A stretch of DNA of 53,717 bases from an uncultured beta proteobacterium (GCA_903822205.1 CAIJOK010000087.1:1-53717); one strand, 5' to 3'. Counted from the first letter of the stretch, positions 44,819-53,717 are shown. Notes: generated from the letters alone by a model not told the origin. Numbers and translations are program-made.

Positions 44819-45490
44819 CTAAGACCCCAATACTTGCCGTAAGAAATCAGATATATCAGCCACCTCGCGCGGCAAGACGCAGTGCGGCATGGGGTAAGTG
44901 TGCCACTGCACCGAATAGCCCAGGCTGTGTAGCAGGTCGCGGCAGGCTTGGCCACGGGCAGGCACCACCACCGTGTCGCGAATGCCATGGGCCATAAAGA
45001 CGGGGGTGTGGGCATTGGCCTGTGAGCGCTCGGCGGCCAAGGTGTCAAGCAGGGGCAAATAACCCGACAGCGCCACGATGCCGGCCAGTGACTGCGGGTA
45101 ACGCAAACCGGTGTGCAAGGCCATGGCGCATCCCTGCGAAAACCCCGCCAGCACGATGCGACTGGCGGCGATGCCGCGTCCCATCTCTTGCGCGATCAGG
45201 GCCACCACACGGCGCTCGGAAGCGCGAATGCCGGCCTCATCTTGGTGACTGACCAGGTCTGAACCATGAATGTCATACCACGCCGGCATGACGCAGCCGC
45301 CGTTCCAGGTGACGGGCATCACCGGCGCATGAGGAAAGATAAATCGGACGGCCTGCACACCGGTCAGATCAAGTTGTGGCACCAGGCTGGCAAAGTCGCC
45401 GCCGTCGGCCCCTAGGCCGTGCAGCCAGATGATGGCCGCTGTAGGGTTAGGGCCGGTTTCGACCTGAATGGAGGGCAGGAGATGGGTCAT
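44819..45490 (-). CDS. Alpha/beta-hydrolase, carboxylesterase (YpfH/phospholipase-type)
   Basis: 223 residues from ATG at 45490 (MTHLLPSIQVETG); the extension to 45538 runs into a tandem repeat. Carboxylesterase/acyl-protein-thioesterase-like family. IIWLHGLGADGGDFASLVPQL forms the oxyanion hole, GFSQGCAMAL the nucleophile elbow (Ser), HGIRDTVVVPARG supplies Asp and PMPHCVLP the His. The triad is complete and the protein is soluble. The natural substrate is unknown. It lies between ftsY and map. Confidence 0.9.
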   Translation of the reverse strand: MTHLLPSIQVETGPNPTAAIIWLHGLGADGGDFASLVPQLDLTGVQAVRFIFPHAPVMPVTWNGGCVMPAWYDIHGSDLVSHQDEAGIRASERRVVALIAQEMGRGIAASRIVLAGFSQGCAMALHTGLRYPQSLAGIVALSGYLPLLDTLAAERSQANAHTPVFMAHGIRDTVVVPARGQACRDLLHSLGYSVQWHTYPMPHCVLPREVADISDFLRQVLGS

Positions 45491-45499
45491 GGTCAAAAA

Positions 45500-45542
45500 G
45501 GTGCAAAAGGGTGCAATAAGGGTGCAATAAGGGTGCAATAAG
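45500..45542. repeat. 11-bp tandem repeat between ftsY and the esterase gene
   Basis: Three perfect copies of GGTGCAATAAG (45510-45542) and a fourth, diverged copy GGTGCAAAAG (45500-45509). The array begins 9 bp upstream of the esterase ATG. Confidence 0.95.
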
Positions 45543-45571
45543 GGTGAGCAAGGCGGATCAGATCAGCGACA

Positions 45572-46597
45572 TCAGGCCAGCAAAGCCTGGGAAAATTCTT
45601 GGGCATCAAAGGTTTCTAGGTCTTCCAGCTTTTCTCCGATGCCGATGAAATAGACCGGAATGGGGCGCTCATGGGCGATAGCGGCCAGCACACCGCCCTT
45701 GGCCGTGCCGTCAAGCTTGGTCACGACGAGGCCTGTTAAACCCAGGGCATCGTCGAAAGCCTTGACTTGGGCCACGGCGTTTTGGCCGGTGTTACCGTCG
45801 ATGACCAACAAAACTTCATGCGGGGCCGAGGCATCCGCCTTTTGAATCACCCGCTTGATTTTTTTAAGCTCATCCATCAGGTGCTTTTGGGTGCCTAGGC
45901 GACCTGCTGTATCGACCAACACAACATCATTGCCCCTGGCACGCCCCGCGTTCACCGCGTCAAAGGCCACGGCTGCGGGGTCGCCACCTGCCTGGCTGAT
46001 GATTTGGACGGCATTGCGGTCGGCCCAGATGCCCAACTGCTCGCGAGCGGCAGCCCTGAAGGTATCCGCTGCAGCCAGCAACACGGTGGCCCCCGACGCG
46101 GCGAGGTGTTGCGTCAGCTTGCCAATGGAAGTTGTTTTGCCGGCCCCGTTCACCCCCACCACCAAAATCACCGTAGGCTGGCACGGACCTATAACCAGTG
46201 ATTTTTGCAAGGGTCTTAGCAAATCGGACAACGCATCGACCAACAGGCCACGAACAGCCTGGGGATGAGTGGCTTGGGTTTCTTTGACGCGCAAGCGGAG
46301 AATCTTGAGCAAGCGGTCTGTGGCCGGACAGCCGGTATCGGCCATCAGCAATGCGGCCTCAAGGTCGTCGTACAGGGCCTCATCGATCTGCGTACCGACA
46401 AACACCCCGGCAATGGCCGACCCTGTTTTTTTGAGGCCTGCTTTCAGCCGCTCCAGCCAGGACCGGCGCACAGGTTGCACGGCGACATCTGCTTCTGTCG
46501 GTGGTAGCGAGAGGGGCGCAGAGGCGACACCTGAAACGTCCGCTGTGGGGGCAGGTGGTGGCTTGGCGAAGGATTTTTTTTTGAAGAAACTAAACAT
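45572..46597 (-). CDS. ftsY: Signal recognition particle receptor FtsY
   Basis: 341 residues. GTPase that docks SRP-ribosome complexes at the membrane. A short acidic, Pro-rich A region (about 1-45) is followed by the helical N domain (RSWLERLKAGLKKTGSAIAGVF). The G domain has VVGVNGAGKTTSIGKL (G1), LLAAADTFRAAAREQL, VLVDTAGRLGTQKHLMDEL (G3), VTKLDGTAKGG (G4) and FIGIGEKLEDLETFDA. The A region is much shorter than in E. coli, as in many betaproteobacteria. Divergent from rpsB. Confidence 0.96.
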   Translation of the reverse strand: MFSFFKKKSFAKPPPAPTADVSGVASAPLSLPPTEADVAVQPVRRSWLERLKAGLKKTGSAIAGVFVGTQIDEALYDDLEAALLMADTGCPATDRLLKILRLRVKETQATHPQAVRGLLVDALSDLLRPLQKSLVIGPCQPTVILVVGVNGAGKTTSIGKLTQHLAASGATVLLAAADTFRAAAREQLGIWADRNAVQIISQAGGDPAAVAFDAVNAGRARGNDVVLVDTAGRLGTQKHLMDELKKIKRVIQKADASAPHEVLLVIDGNTGQNAVAQVKAFDDALGLTGLVVTKLDGTAKGGVLAAIAHERPIPVYFIGIGEKLEDLETFDAQEFSQALLA

Positions 46598-46884
46598 GAG
46601 GTCAATGTCGGAAGGACCGACATTCTATGAAAGCCCCTGTCGCATGGGCCGCGCTTTGAAGTGGCGCAAAACGGGCCTGTACACATAGCCAAAACACACA
46701 AAAAGCCAGTGCTACACTTCAACAGCTTTTTGCGCCCTGAGCCTGTTTTGCAGGTAGATTGCAGGCGCACCGAAGCAATCGCAAACCAGCCTCCACAAGG
46801 TGTTGCCTCATGTCCCAGGTGGCTTTGATACGCCGCCCGTTAGGCAAAACAAGCTGGATTTAAGACCCAACCTTTGGAATTTTT

Positions 46885-47637
46885 ATGCCTATCTCCATGC
46901 AAGACATGCTAGAAGCCGGTGTCCATTTTGGCCACCAAACCCGCTTCTGGAACCCCAAAATGGCCCCCTACATTTACGGCCATCGCAACAAAATCCACAT
47001 CATCAACCTTGAGCGCTCCTTGCCCTTGTTTCTGGATGCAACCCGTTTTGTGCGCCAGGTCGCGGCCAAGCAAGGTGTTGTTTTGATGGTCGGAACGAAA
47101 CGCCAAGCCCGTGAGACCATCGCCGCAGAGGCCCTGCGTGCCGGCGTTCCTTATGTTGATCAGCGCTGGCTGGGCGGTATGCTGACCAACTTCAAGACGG
47201 TCAAAACGTCCTTAAAGCGCCTCAAAGACCTTAAGGCGCGACAAGAGGCGGGCTTGGACAGCATGAGCAAAAAAGAGCAATTGGTGTTTTCGCGCGAACT
47301 GGACAAGCTTGAAAAAGACATCGGCGGTATTCAGGACATGACGGGCCTGCCTGATGCCATCTTCGTGATCGATGTGGGTTACCACAAGATAGCGATTGCA
47401 GAAGCCCGCAAACTGGGCATCCCTTTGGTGGCTGTGGTGGATTCCAACCATTCGCCAGAGGGTATCGATTACGTTATTCCTGGCAATGATGACTCAGCCA
47501 AGGCCATCACTTTGTACGCTCGTGGCATCGCCGATGCCATCATTGAGGGTCGTACCAACGCCATGGATGAGGTGGTGCGGGCTGTCTCCGCCGAAAGCGA
47601 CGACGAGTTTGTCGAAGTGGATGAGGCTGCCGACTAG
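46885..47637 (+). CDS. rpsB: 30S ribosomal protein S2
   Basis: 250 residues. Starts [26 protein letters not shown], the canonical S2 N-terminus, and contains [58 protein letters not shown] and a characteristic DEVVRAV tail with acidic end. GGAA precedes the ATG. It is the first gene of rpsB-tsf-pyrH-frr-uppS-cdsA-dxr. The 287-bp spacer shared with divergent ftsY holds the promoters, but I could not place them confidently. Confidence 0.97.
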   Translation: MPISMQDMLEAGVHFGHQTRFWNPKMAPYIYGHRNKIHIINLERSLPLFLDATRFVRQVAAKQGVVLMVGTKRQARETIAAEALRAGVPYVDQRWLGGMLTNFKTVKTSLKRLKDLKARQEAGLDSMSKKEQLVFSRELDKLEKDIGGIQDMTGLPDAIFVIDVGYHKIAIAEARKLGIPLVAVVDSNHSPEGIDYVIPGNDDSAKAITLYARGIADAIIEGRTNAMDEVVRAVSAESDDEFVEVDEAAD

Positions 47638-47655
47638 TCCCTTTGGCCTCTTCAC

Positions 47656-47678
47656 AAAGGGGCTGAACGGCCCTTTTT
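47656..47678 (+). terminator. Hairpin with T-run between rpsB and tsf
   Basis: AAAGGG-GCTGAACGG-CCCTTTTT gives a six-base-pair stem and a short U-run 19 bp after the rpsB stop and 36 bp before tsf. It may act as a partial terminator or attenuator that lowers tsf relative to rpsB. Confidence 0.5.
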
Positions 47679-47713
47679 GAATTGACTGTGTAAAAAACTG
47701 GAGAACAAAACAA

Positions 47714-48658
47714 ATGGCTGCAATTACCGCAAGCATGGTGGCAGAACTGCGTGGCAAAACCGATGCCCCCATGATGGAATGCAAACGCGCATTGACCGAG
47801 GCCGATGGCGACATGGCCAAAGCCGAAGAGCTGTTGCGCGTCAAACTGGGCAGCAAGGCCGGCAAGGCCTCTGGCCGCATCACCGCCGAAGGTGTCGTCA
47901 CCTATGGTGTCTGTACCGACGGTGTCAATGGTCTGTCTGTGGGCGCACTGCTTGAGGTCAATTGCGAGACCGACTTTGTCACCAAAAACGACAGCTTTTT
48001 GGCATTGGCCAACGCTGCCGCCACACTGATCGCCCAACACGGCCCCCAAGATGTGCAAGCCTTGGGTGTCTTGCCTTACAGCGCGGATGGTTTCGGCCCT
48101 ACCCTCGACGATGTTCGCAAGGGGCTGATTGGAAAAATTGGCGAGAACATGAGTTTTCGGCGTTTCAAGCGTTTTGCCAGTGCACATCAACTGGCCTGTT
48201 ACCTGCACGGCACACGCATCGGTGCAGTCGTTGAATTTGACGGTGACACGGCCGCAGCCAAGGACGTGGCCATGCACGTGGCTGCCATGAAACCTGTCGC
48301 CTTGTCCAGTCAGGATGTACCCGCAGAACTGGTGGCACGTGAGCGCTCGGTGGCTGCTGCCAAAGCTGCCGAGGATGCCGCAGTGGCCACCGCCGCAGGC
48401 AAACCCGTGCAGTCCCCTGAAATTGTGGTCAAACGCATTGACGGCGGGGTGCAAAAGTTTTTGCGAGAGGTTTCTTTGCTCAATCAGTCGTTTGTCAAAA
48501 ATGACAAACAAACAGTCGAGCAAATGCTGAAAGCCGCCAACACCACCGTGCGATCGTTCACGCTGTACGTGGTGGGCGATGGCATCGAAAAGAAATCTGA
48601 AGACTTTGCTGCCGAGGTCGCTGCGCAGGTGGCTGCTGCCAAACAATCAAGCTCGTAA
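47714..48658 (+). CDS. tsf: Elongation factor Ts
   Basis: 314 residues. Nucleotide-exchange factor for EF-Tu. N-terminal TAD motif ([39 protein letters not shown], read in parts), then [14 protein letters not shown], which contacts EF-Tu, and a dimerisation core with [11 protein letters not shown] and [11 protein letters not shown] Shine-Dalgarno-like GGAG lies upstream of the ATG. Second gene of the block. Confidence 0.96.
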   Translation: MAAITASMVAELRGKTDAPMMECKRALTEADGDMAKAEELLRVKLGSKAGKASGRITAEGVVTYGVCTDGVNGLSVGALLEVNCETDFVTKNDSFLALANAAATLIAQHGPQDVQALGVLPYSADGFGPTLDDVRKGLIGKIGENMSFRRFKRFASAHQLACYLHGTRIGAVVEFDGDTAAAKDVAMHVAAMKPVALSSQDVPAELVARERSVAAAKAAEDAAVATAAGKPVQSPEIVVKRIDGGVQKFLREVSLLNQSFVKNDKQTVEQMLKAANTTVRSFTLYVVGDGIEKKSEDFAAEVAAQVAAAKQSSS

Positions 48659-48687
48659 CCATTCATTCAATTTTCACAGGGGTGTTC

Positions 48688-49410
48688 ATGTCCAATTCGA
48701 TGCCTGCCTACCGGCGCATTTTGCTCAAATTGTCCGGCGAAGCCCTGATGGGCAATGACAGCTTTGGCATCAACCACAGCACGATCGTGCGCGTGGTGGG
48801 CGAGATCGCCGATGTGACCCGGCTGGGCGTTCAGATCGCTGTCGTGATCGGTGGAGGCAATATTTTCAGAGGTGTCGCAGGGGGCGCGGTGGGCATGGAT
48901 CGCGCGACAGCCGACTACATGGGTATGTTGGCGACGGTGATGAACGCTCTGGCGCTGGGGGACACCATGAACAAAGCCGGACTTACGGCGCGGGTTATGT
49001 CGGCCATTGCCATTGAGCAGGTGGTTGAGCCTTACGTTCGCCCCAAAGCATTGCAGTACCTTGAAGAAGGCAAAGTGGTGATTTTTGCTGCCGGCACGGG
49101 CAACCCCTTCTTTACCACCGACACAGCGGCGGCTCTGCGAGGAGCCGAAATCGGTGCCGAAATTGTCCTTAAAGCCACCAAGGTCGATGGTGTGTATACG
49201 GCAGACCCCCAAAAAGACCCATTGGCCACACGCTACCACCAAATCTCTTTTGATTCGGCCATCGCACAAAACCTGGGCATCATGGATGCCACGGCGTTTG
49301 CCTTGTGTCGTGATCAAAAATTGCCGATCAATGTCTTTTCCATCTTGAAACACGGTGCTTTGGAGCGTGTGATCACCGGTCAGGATGAAGGCACTTTGGT
49401 GTATGCCTAA
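48688..49410 (+). CDS. pyrH: UMP kinase
   Basis: 240 residues from ATG at 48688, preceded by AGGGGTGTTC; a GTG at 48682 and ATG at 48700 are alternatives. Phosphorylates UMP to UDP (amino-acid-kinase fold). [55 protein letters not shown] and [14 protein letters not shown] are family signatures. Third gene of the block. Confidence 0.97.
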   Translation: MSNSMPAYRRILLKLSGEALMGNDSFGINHSTIVRVVGEIADVTRLGVQIAVVIGGGNIFRGVAGGAVGMDRATADYMGMLATVMNALALGDTMNKAGLTARVMSAIAIEQVVEPYVRPKALQYLEEGKVVIFAAGTGNPFFTTDTAAALRGAEIGAEIVLKATKVDGVYTADPQKDPLATRYHQISFDSAIAQNLGIMDATAFALCRDQKLPINVFSILKHGALERVITGQDEGTLVYA

Positions 49411-49440
49411 CTTTTTTGAACCCTGCTTCAGAGAGTCATC

Positions 49441-50001
49441 ATGTCAATCGCCGACATCAAGCCATCCACCGAGGCCCGCATGGGGCAATCCATCGAGGCC
49501 TTCAAACACAACCTTGGCAAAATTCGTACCGGCAGGGCCAACCCCGCCATTCTTGACACAGTGCATGTGGACTACTACGGTCAGTCGCTGCCCATCAGCC
49601 AAGTGGCTAACGTATCTTTGCTTGATTCACGCACGGTCAGCATTCAGCCCTGGGAAAAAGGCATGGGGGCCAAGATTGAAAAGGCCATCCGCGACAGCGA
49701 TTTAGGCTTGAACCCTTCGTCTATGGGCGACTTGATCCGAGTGCCCATGCCTGCCATGTCTGAGGAGCGTCGTCGTGAATTGACCAAACTGGTACGCAAT
49801 GAGGGCGAGGCTGCCAGGATAGCCGTGCGCAGCTTGCGGCGCGATGCCAACGAGGCCATCAAAAAAATGGTCAAAGACAAACAGGCTTCTGAGGACGACC
49901 AAAAGCGTCTGGAGCTTGAGATTCAAAAGGCGACAGACAAGCACATCACCGTGATCGACCAACTGGTGCTGGCCAAAGAACACGACATCATGGCGGTCTG
50001 A
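49441..50001 (+). CDS. frr: Ribosome recycling factor
   Basis: 186 residues, normal length. Splits post-termination ribosomes with [81 protein letters not shown] (in parts) and the end [15 protein letters not shown] match RRF. It lies 30 bp after pyrH and 6 bp before uppS. Confidence 0.97.
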   Translation: MSIADIKPSTEARMGQSIEAFKHNLGKIRTGRANPAILDTVHVDYYGQSLPISQVANVSLLDSRTVSIQPWEKGMGAKIEKAIRDSDLGLNPSSMGDLIRVPMPAMSEERRRELTKLVRNEGEAARIAVRSLRRDANEAIKKMVKDKQASEDDQKRLELEIQKATDKHITVIDQLVLAKEHDIMAV

Positions 50002-50007
50002 TCTGCC

Positions 50008-50748
50008 ATGTCCGCCCCCACTGCTCTCGCTCCCCCCGTTCCCCACCATATTGCCATCGTCATGGACGGCAACGGTCGTTGGGCCTCCAAGCGTTTTTTG
50101 CCCAGAATTGCGGGTCACAAACAGGGCGTTGATTCGCTCAAGCGTTGCGCACGGGCTTGCGATGCCCGGGGTGTCAAGGTGTTGACCGTCTTTGCGTTTT
50201 CATCCGAAAACTGGCAGCGCCCAGTTGAAGAAGTCTCCGGCCTGATGGACTTGTTTGCCGTCGCACTGGGGCGTGAAGTTCCGCAGCTTCACGCCGACGG
50301 GGTTCAGCTTCGCTTTATCGGCGAGCGTGTCGGCCTATCAGCGCGTGTTCTTCAGGGCATCGAGAAGGCCGAGGCCCTCACCGCCCCGAATGCCCGTTTG
50401 ATTTTGAACATTTGCTTTAACTACGGCGGACGTTGGGACATTGTGCAGGCTGCGGCCCGTTTGGCCAGCCAAGGCATCGCAGTCACCGAGCAGCACTTAA
50501 GCCAAGCCATGGCCCTGGCCCATGTGCCTGACCCCGACTTGGTCATTCGCACCGGTGGCGAGTGGCGTATCAGCAATTTTTTGCTGTGGCAATCGGCTTA
50601 TTCCGAATTTGTTTTTACCGACAAACTGTGGCCTGATTTTGATGAAACTGAGCTTGATCTGGCCATCGCGGCCTTTGGTCGCCGAGAACGACGCTTTGGC
50701 AAAACCTCTGACCAGGTGTGCATTCCGCCGTCGCCCGCTGTGGCTTAG
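50008..50748 (+). CDS. uppS: Isoprenyl (undecaprenyl) diphosphate synthase
   Basis: 246 residues. Cis-prenyltransferase making C55-PP for cell-wall glycan carriers. HIAIVMDGNGRWASKR carries the catalytic Asp; GHKQGVDSLKR, VLTVFAFSSENWQRP, LNICFNYGGRWDI and the C-terminal LVIRTGGEWRISNFLLWQSAYSEFVFTDKLWPDF (in parts) are diagnostic. It lies close after frr, 19 bp before cdsA. Confidence 0.97.
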   Translation: MSAPTALAPPVPHHIAIVMDGNGRWASKRFLPRIAGHKQGVDSLKRCARACDARGVKVLTVFAFSSENWQRPVEEVSGLMDLFAVALGREVPQLHADGVQLRFIGERVGLSARVLQGIEKAEALTAPNARLILNICFNYGGRWDIVQAAARLASQGIAVTEQHLSQAMALAHVPDPDLVIRTGGEWRISNFLLWQSAYSEFVFTDKLWPDFDETELDLAIAAFGRRERRFGKTSDQVCIPPSPAVA

Positions 50749-50767
50749 GTCCACAGCGCTTTAGCCC

Positions 50768-51613
50768 ATGCTGCAACAGCGTCTGGTCACTGCTTTGGTG
50801 CTACTGGGCGTTTTGCTGTCAGCACTTTTGTATCCTGCGCCTTGGGTATTTGGCGGCTTGATGCTAGTGTTCTTGGCAGTGGGTGCTTGGGAATGGTCCA
50901 CACTGAACGGGCTGGGCAGATCGTCATCGTGGACGGTGTGTGGTTTGTCCCTGGGTGTCGGCAGTCTGTTGGGGTGGGCGGGGTTATGGCAGACGGCTCC
51001 GGTGTGGCTGTGGCCACTGGCCGTCATGATGTGGGTCTTGTTGGGGGGCGTTGTTTTGTACCTGGGAGTGCAAGTTTGGGCACTGTACCCTCGGTGGTTG
51101 CGTCTGGTATCGGGCCTTCTGGCGTTGGGAACGGCCTGGCTTGCACTGGTGCAGGCGCGGCAGGTGGGTATCAATTTTGTTTTTTCCGTGCTGGCGCTGG
51201 TTTGGGCGGCAGACATCGGTGCCTATTTTGCAGGCCGTGCCTTGGGTGGGCGGTTTTGTCGCCGCAAGCTGGCCATTTCGATCAGCCCCGCTAAAAGCTG
51301 GGAAGGCGTGGTTGGCGGTGTGGTTTGCGTGATGGTACTGGCCTGGGCCTGGCATCAGGCGGACGTGGCCCTGACTGTGGCCGTGCCCAGTTGGTTTACC
51401 CACGTCAATGCCAAGGGCACACTGTTTGCAGGCTTGGCGTGTGGCACCATGGTGGCCATGAGCGTGACTGGTGATCTGATCGAGTCTTTGGTTAAGCGCA
51501 GCGCTGGGGTCAAGGACAGCAGCGCCTTGTTGCCTGGTCATGGCGGTGTGCTGGACAGGGTAGATGCCCTGCTTCCTGCACTGCCTCTGGCCATGATGTT
51601 TTATACGTGGTAA
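50768..51613 (+). CDS. cdsA: Phosphatidate cytidylyltransferase
   Basis: 281-residue polytopic membrane protein forming CDP-diacylglycerol. The CDS signature lies at the C-terminal side: LAISISPAKSWEGVVGG, GDLIESLVKRSAGVKDSS and LLPGHGGVLDRVDALLPALPL. About seven hydrophobic helices. Between uppS and dxr, the conserved order. Confidence 0.95.
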   Translation: MLQQRLVTALVLLGVLLSALLYPAPWVFGGLMLVFLAVGAWEWSTLNGLGRSSSWTVCGLSLGVGSLLGWAGLWQTAPVWLWPLAVMMWVLLGGVVLYLGVQVWALYPRWLRLVSGLLALGTAWLALVQARQVGINFVFSVLALVWAADIGAYFAGRALGGRFCRRKLAISISPAKSWEGVVGGVVCVMVLAWAWHQADVALTVAVPSWFTHVNAKGTLFAGLACGTMVAMSVTGDLIESLVKRSAGVKDSSALLPGHGGVLDRVDALLPALPLAMMFYTW

Positions 51614-51621
51614 GGCCTTGG

Positions 51622-52839
51622 GTGTCTAAGTCTCACGCTTACCCCTGTCCCGTGCAAAGTGTGGCCGTGCTAGGCTCCACGGGGTCGATCGGCATCAATA
51701 CCTTACAGGTCATCGCCCGCCACCCCGATCGGTTCAAGGTGTTTGCTCTGTCTGCGCATACCCGGGTTGATCTGATGGTTCAGCAATGTGTAGCATTCCA
51801 GCCCCACTTTGCCGTCATGGCCAGTGCGTCGCACGGGGCTGATTTGGCCCACCAATGCCGTGCCTTGGGCCTGTCCACCCAAGTGTTATGGGGCGATGAG
51901 GCCATCGCTAGGGTCGCCGCAGATGCGCAGGTGGATACTGTCATGGCCGCTATTGTGGGGGCCGCTGGCTTGGCCTCGTGCCTGGCGGCAGCGCGCTCTG
52001 GCAAGCGTTTGTTGCTGGCCAACAAAGAGGCGCTGGTGATGGGTGGTGCGTACTTTTTGCAGGCGGTGGCAGAGGGTCACGCACGGCTATTGCCCATCGA
52101 CAGCGAGCATTCGGCGGTGTTTCAGTCCCTGCCTGATGATGCCAGCGTTTGGTCGCAACAGATCGACAAGATCATTTTGACGGCATCGGGCGGGCCTTTC
52201 AGGCAGCGGGACCCCGCCACCTTTGCCAGCATCACGCCTGAACAGGCCTGTAGCCACCCTACCTGGGCAATGGGGCGCAAAATCTCGGTGGACTCGGCCA
52301 CCATGATGAACAAAGCGCTTGAGGTCATCGAGGCGCACTACTTGTTTGGCGTTGATCCGGCACAGATCGAAGTGCTGATCCACCCCCAGAGCGTCATCCA
52401 TTCCATGGTGCAGTACCGCGACCATTCGGTGATCGCGCAATTGGGTACGCCTGACATGAAAGTACCCATCGCCTACGGTTTGTCGTGGCCTGACCGCATG
52501 GTGTCCGGGGCGGCCGCGCTTGACTTTCACGCAATGGCCAGTCTGACGTTTGAGTCTGTGGCTGAGCACGGACACGCCAAGCGTTTCCCCTGTCTGCCTT
52601 TGGCGTGGTCAGCGCTGGCCGCCACACCTGGCACCACGGCGGTACTCAATGCCGCCAACGAAGTGGCGGTGGCGGCATTTTTGTCGGGTCAGATCAGGTT
52701 TGACCAAATCTACGCCGTCAATCTTGACACCCTGTCTGCGGTCACGGTATCGGTGCCAACGTCCCTGGGGGACTTGCTGGCGATCGATGCACAAGCCCGC
52801 GATGTGGCAAGCAGGGCTGTGGGCAGGCTTGGCCTGTAG
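51622..52839 (+). CDS. dxr: 1-deoxy-D-xylulose 5-phosphate reductoisomerase
   Basis: 405 residues from GTG at 51622, chosen for the AAGG 7 nt upstream; GTG at 51607 (overlapping the cdsA stop) and at 51652 are alternatives. Second step of the MEP isoprenoid pathway. SVAVLGSTGSIGINTLQVI is the NADPH loop; LLANKEALVMGG, IDSEHSAVFQSL, TASGGPFRQ and HPTWAMGRKISVDSATMMNKALEVIEAHYLFGV (in parts) carry metal and substrate residues. The rseP-bamA genes that usually follow are absent; a repeat-bearing AT-rich tail begins instead. Confidence 0.96.
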   Translation: MSKSHAYPCPVQSVAVLGSTGSIGINTLQVIARHPDRFKVFALSAHTRVDLMVQQCVAFQPHFAVMASASHGADLAHQCRALGLSTQVLWGDEAIARVAADAQVDTVMAAIVGAAGLASCLAAARSGKRLLLANKEALVMGGAYFLQAVAEGHARLLPIDSEHSAVFQSLPDDASVWSQQIDKIILTASGGPFRQRDPATFASITPEQACSHPTWAMGRKISVDSATMMNKALEVIEAHYLFGVDPAQIEVLIHPQSVIHSMVQYRDHSVIAQLGTPDMKVPIAYGLSWPDRMVSGAAALDFHAMASLTFESVAEHGHAKRFPCLPLAWSALAATPGTTAVLNAANEVAVAAFLSGQIRFDQIYAVNLDTLSAVTVSVPTSLGDLLAIDAQARDVASRAVGRLGL

Positions 52840-52969
52840 TCACAGTCATAAATCCAAAGCGATGCCCATGATGATGAAGAATGGGCCTGCAAATGTTGCG
52901 ATGGTGGTCACATTAAGGGGCGCACCCCTGTCCATGTGCTTGCTGTTTCCAATGTGAAACAACGAACCT

Positions 52970-53048
52970 GTAGCCCGTATGAAGCAAAGCGGAATACGGG
53001 AGAGCAAACACGAATGCGCTGGATTCCGTTGCACTTCATCCAGGCTAC
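52970..53048. repeat. GTAGCCCGTATGAAG-type REP-like palindrome, copy 2
   Basis: Left arm GTAGCCCGTATGAAGCAAAG then CGGAATACGGG (52970-53000). An imperfect inverted right arm follows at 53021-53048 (GGATTCCGTTGCACTTCATC then CAGGCTAC), about 21 of 28 positions pairing, with a 20-bp loop. The left arm is 30/31 identical to the single arm at 18427-18457. Confidence 0.9.
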
Positions 53049-53108
53049 AGGGCCAATGTCATCATCCGGGGTGTCGCTATGAATGCATAACAGTGACAGG
53101 TTACTTTG

Positions 53109-53312
53109 TCATGGCGCTTTAATATAGTCCAACAATCTTTGTGCAGGCTTTAAATGATTTCTGAATTTTCTGTACCACGTCACAAACTTTCGCTGGGATT
53201 GGGACGTTAAATACCACGAAAGGTCTGCTTGGTCCACTGGCAAATGAGTACATTGTGATATTTCAAAATAATATGATATGCCGCGTTTGTAGTCATCTAT
53301 GGTCACAGGCAT
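53109..53312 (-). CDS. Small hypothetical protein or gene fragment
   Basis: 67 codons from ATG at 53312, in an AT-rich region. No clear Shine-Dalgarno. The frame is open a further ~11 codons upstream (IIELNQCPLTP, without a good start), which hints at a truncated gene. The product is rich in aromatic and basic residues (ISYYFEISQ, WYLTSQSQRKFVTWYRKF) with no motif I recognise. It could be a remnant of a horizontally acquired gene, or chance. Confidence 0.35.
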   Translation of the reverse strand: MPVTIDDYKRGISYYFEISQCTHLPVDQADLSWYLTSQSQRKFVTWYRKFRNHLKPAQRLLDYIKAP

Positions 53313-53599
53313 GGGTGTTAATGGGCACTGGTTCAGTTCAATTATTCAGTCAAGAAGTTGATTTATAAGCAATTCACTTTACAAGACATTGCTCCATATC
53401 CTGACGCAAGCCGACTAAAGATTGGACAGAAGATGTTTAGTGAAATTTTGGATCATTTGAATACATATTAAATAATTAGATTCCATGCACGATTTTACGG
53501 AATGCATGATTTTCTGATTTGAAATACTTGTAACGTAATCGTTTAGACCCCTCACCCTAACCCTCTCCCCACAGAGGGTAACCGTTTAGTCCCCCCGCC
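53313..53599. other. AT-rich intergenic tail with a CCCTAACCCTCTCCCC-type repeat
   Basis: No gene seen. From 53547 the sequence ACCCCTCACCCTAACCCTCT then CCCCACAGAGGG resembles a dispersed intergenic motif seen in many proteobacteria. It is flanked by short direct repeats CGTTTAG(A/T)CCCC (53540-53550 and 53583-53593), as if inserted. Confidence 0.55.
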
Positions 53600-53717
53600 T
53601 CATGCTGCAATTTGAGCGCCATCTTTCTCAAGCAGGTGTGCCGGAATAGCTGGTAAGGCAGGTGCAGGCCGAACATGGCGTGCAGCGTCTATCGCTTGGG
53701 CCAGCAGGTCAATCACA
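53600..53717 (-). CDS. C-terminal end of an unidentified gene (5' part outside window)
   Basis: A frame open from the right edge to TGA at 53600-53602 encodes 38 residues beginning VIDLLAQAIDAARHVRPAPA and ending LLEKDGAQIAA. The GC-rich coding character contrasts with the AT-rich stretch to its left. Too short to assign a family. Confidence 0.5.
   Translation of the reverse strand, partial: VIDLLAQAIDAARHVRPAPALPAIPAHLLEKDGAQIAA

Noticed and set aside
47540-48646. 368-codon minus-strand frame antisense to tsf
   Set aside because: Shadow frame. His/Gly-rich composition typical of reverse-complemented GC-rich codons; tsf is clear.

Overview
The window is bacterial chromosome with moderately high GC coding sequence and AT-rich spacers. 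Gene content and order point to a betaproteobacterium of the order Burkholderiales, most likely near the Comamonadaceae. The clues are the block rpsB-tsf-pyrH-frr-uppS-cdsA-dxr, map-glnD running divergently from it, gpsA-secB-grxC-rhodanese, sbp-cysT-cysW-cysA, mreB-mreC-mreD divergent from gatC-gatA, a class I (Fe-S) fumarase, and intergenic repeat types common in that family. I had no database access, so the family-level placement is inference. All function calls rest on motifs, lengths and neighbours read by eye.

Layout. 1-6.9 kb is an accessory-looking stretch: a truncated coiled-coil/PD-(D/E)XK gene at the left edge, an ArnT-like glycosyltransferase with a ChbG/HpnK-type deacetylase, a TPR protein flanked by direct repeats that carry a broken second copy of the deacetylase start, and a DUF3108 protein. 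7.2-9.8 kb holds ccmF-ccmG (cytochrome c maturation). 9.9-15.2 kb is a minus-strand run: GST, nadA, nadC, gpsA, secB, grxC, rhodanese. 15.4-17.8 kb has fumarase and murI on the plus strand. 17.8-22.5 kb has a single-domain retropepsin-like protein and the sulfate ABC importer. 22.6-27 kb (minus) has ppx, a GATase, mreD, mreC and mreB. 27.1-29.2 kb has gatC, gatA and tRNA-Arg(CCG). 29.4-32.1 kb has an IS-transposase remnant, a secreted Cache protein and a chemoreceptor. 32.2-38.6 kb (minus) has a YihY-type membrane protein, a REC-GGDEF regulator, thrC, acpS, pdxJ and a PPi-type phosphofructokinase. 38.8-41.2 kb has rplS and a secreted CAP-domain protein. 41.2-46.6 kb (minus) has glnD, map, an esterase and ftsY. 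46.9-52.8 kb is the rpsB-to-dxr block. The last 0.9 kb is an AT-rich, repeat-bearing tail with a small unknown ORF and the end of another gene.

How the genes work together. Most are housekeeping: NAD synthesis (nadA, nadC), envelope growth (murI, mreBCD, uppS, cdsA, gpsA), protein synthesis and targeting (rpsB, tsf, frr, rplS, gatCA, map, secB, ftsY), isoprenoid supply (dxr feeding uppS), vitamin B6 and threonine (pdxJ, thrC), nitrogen sensing (glnD) and sulfate uptake. Signalling is represented by a secreted Cache protein next to a chemoreceptor, and by a REC-GGDEF protein abutting thrC.

The strongest unexplained signal is a family of about 60-bp AT-rich elements. At least seven members lie in spacers, and most are oriented toward, and often end at, the start of the next gene. 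Further signals are short 7-15 bp tandem repeats at gene boundaries, two copies of a GTAGCCCGTATGAAG palindromic repeat, a nested inverted repeat after the chemoreceptor, direct repeats bracketing the TPR gene, and a CAP protein with a duplicated C-terminal module. I did not recognise a defence island, CRISPR array, prophage, rRNA or riboswitch.
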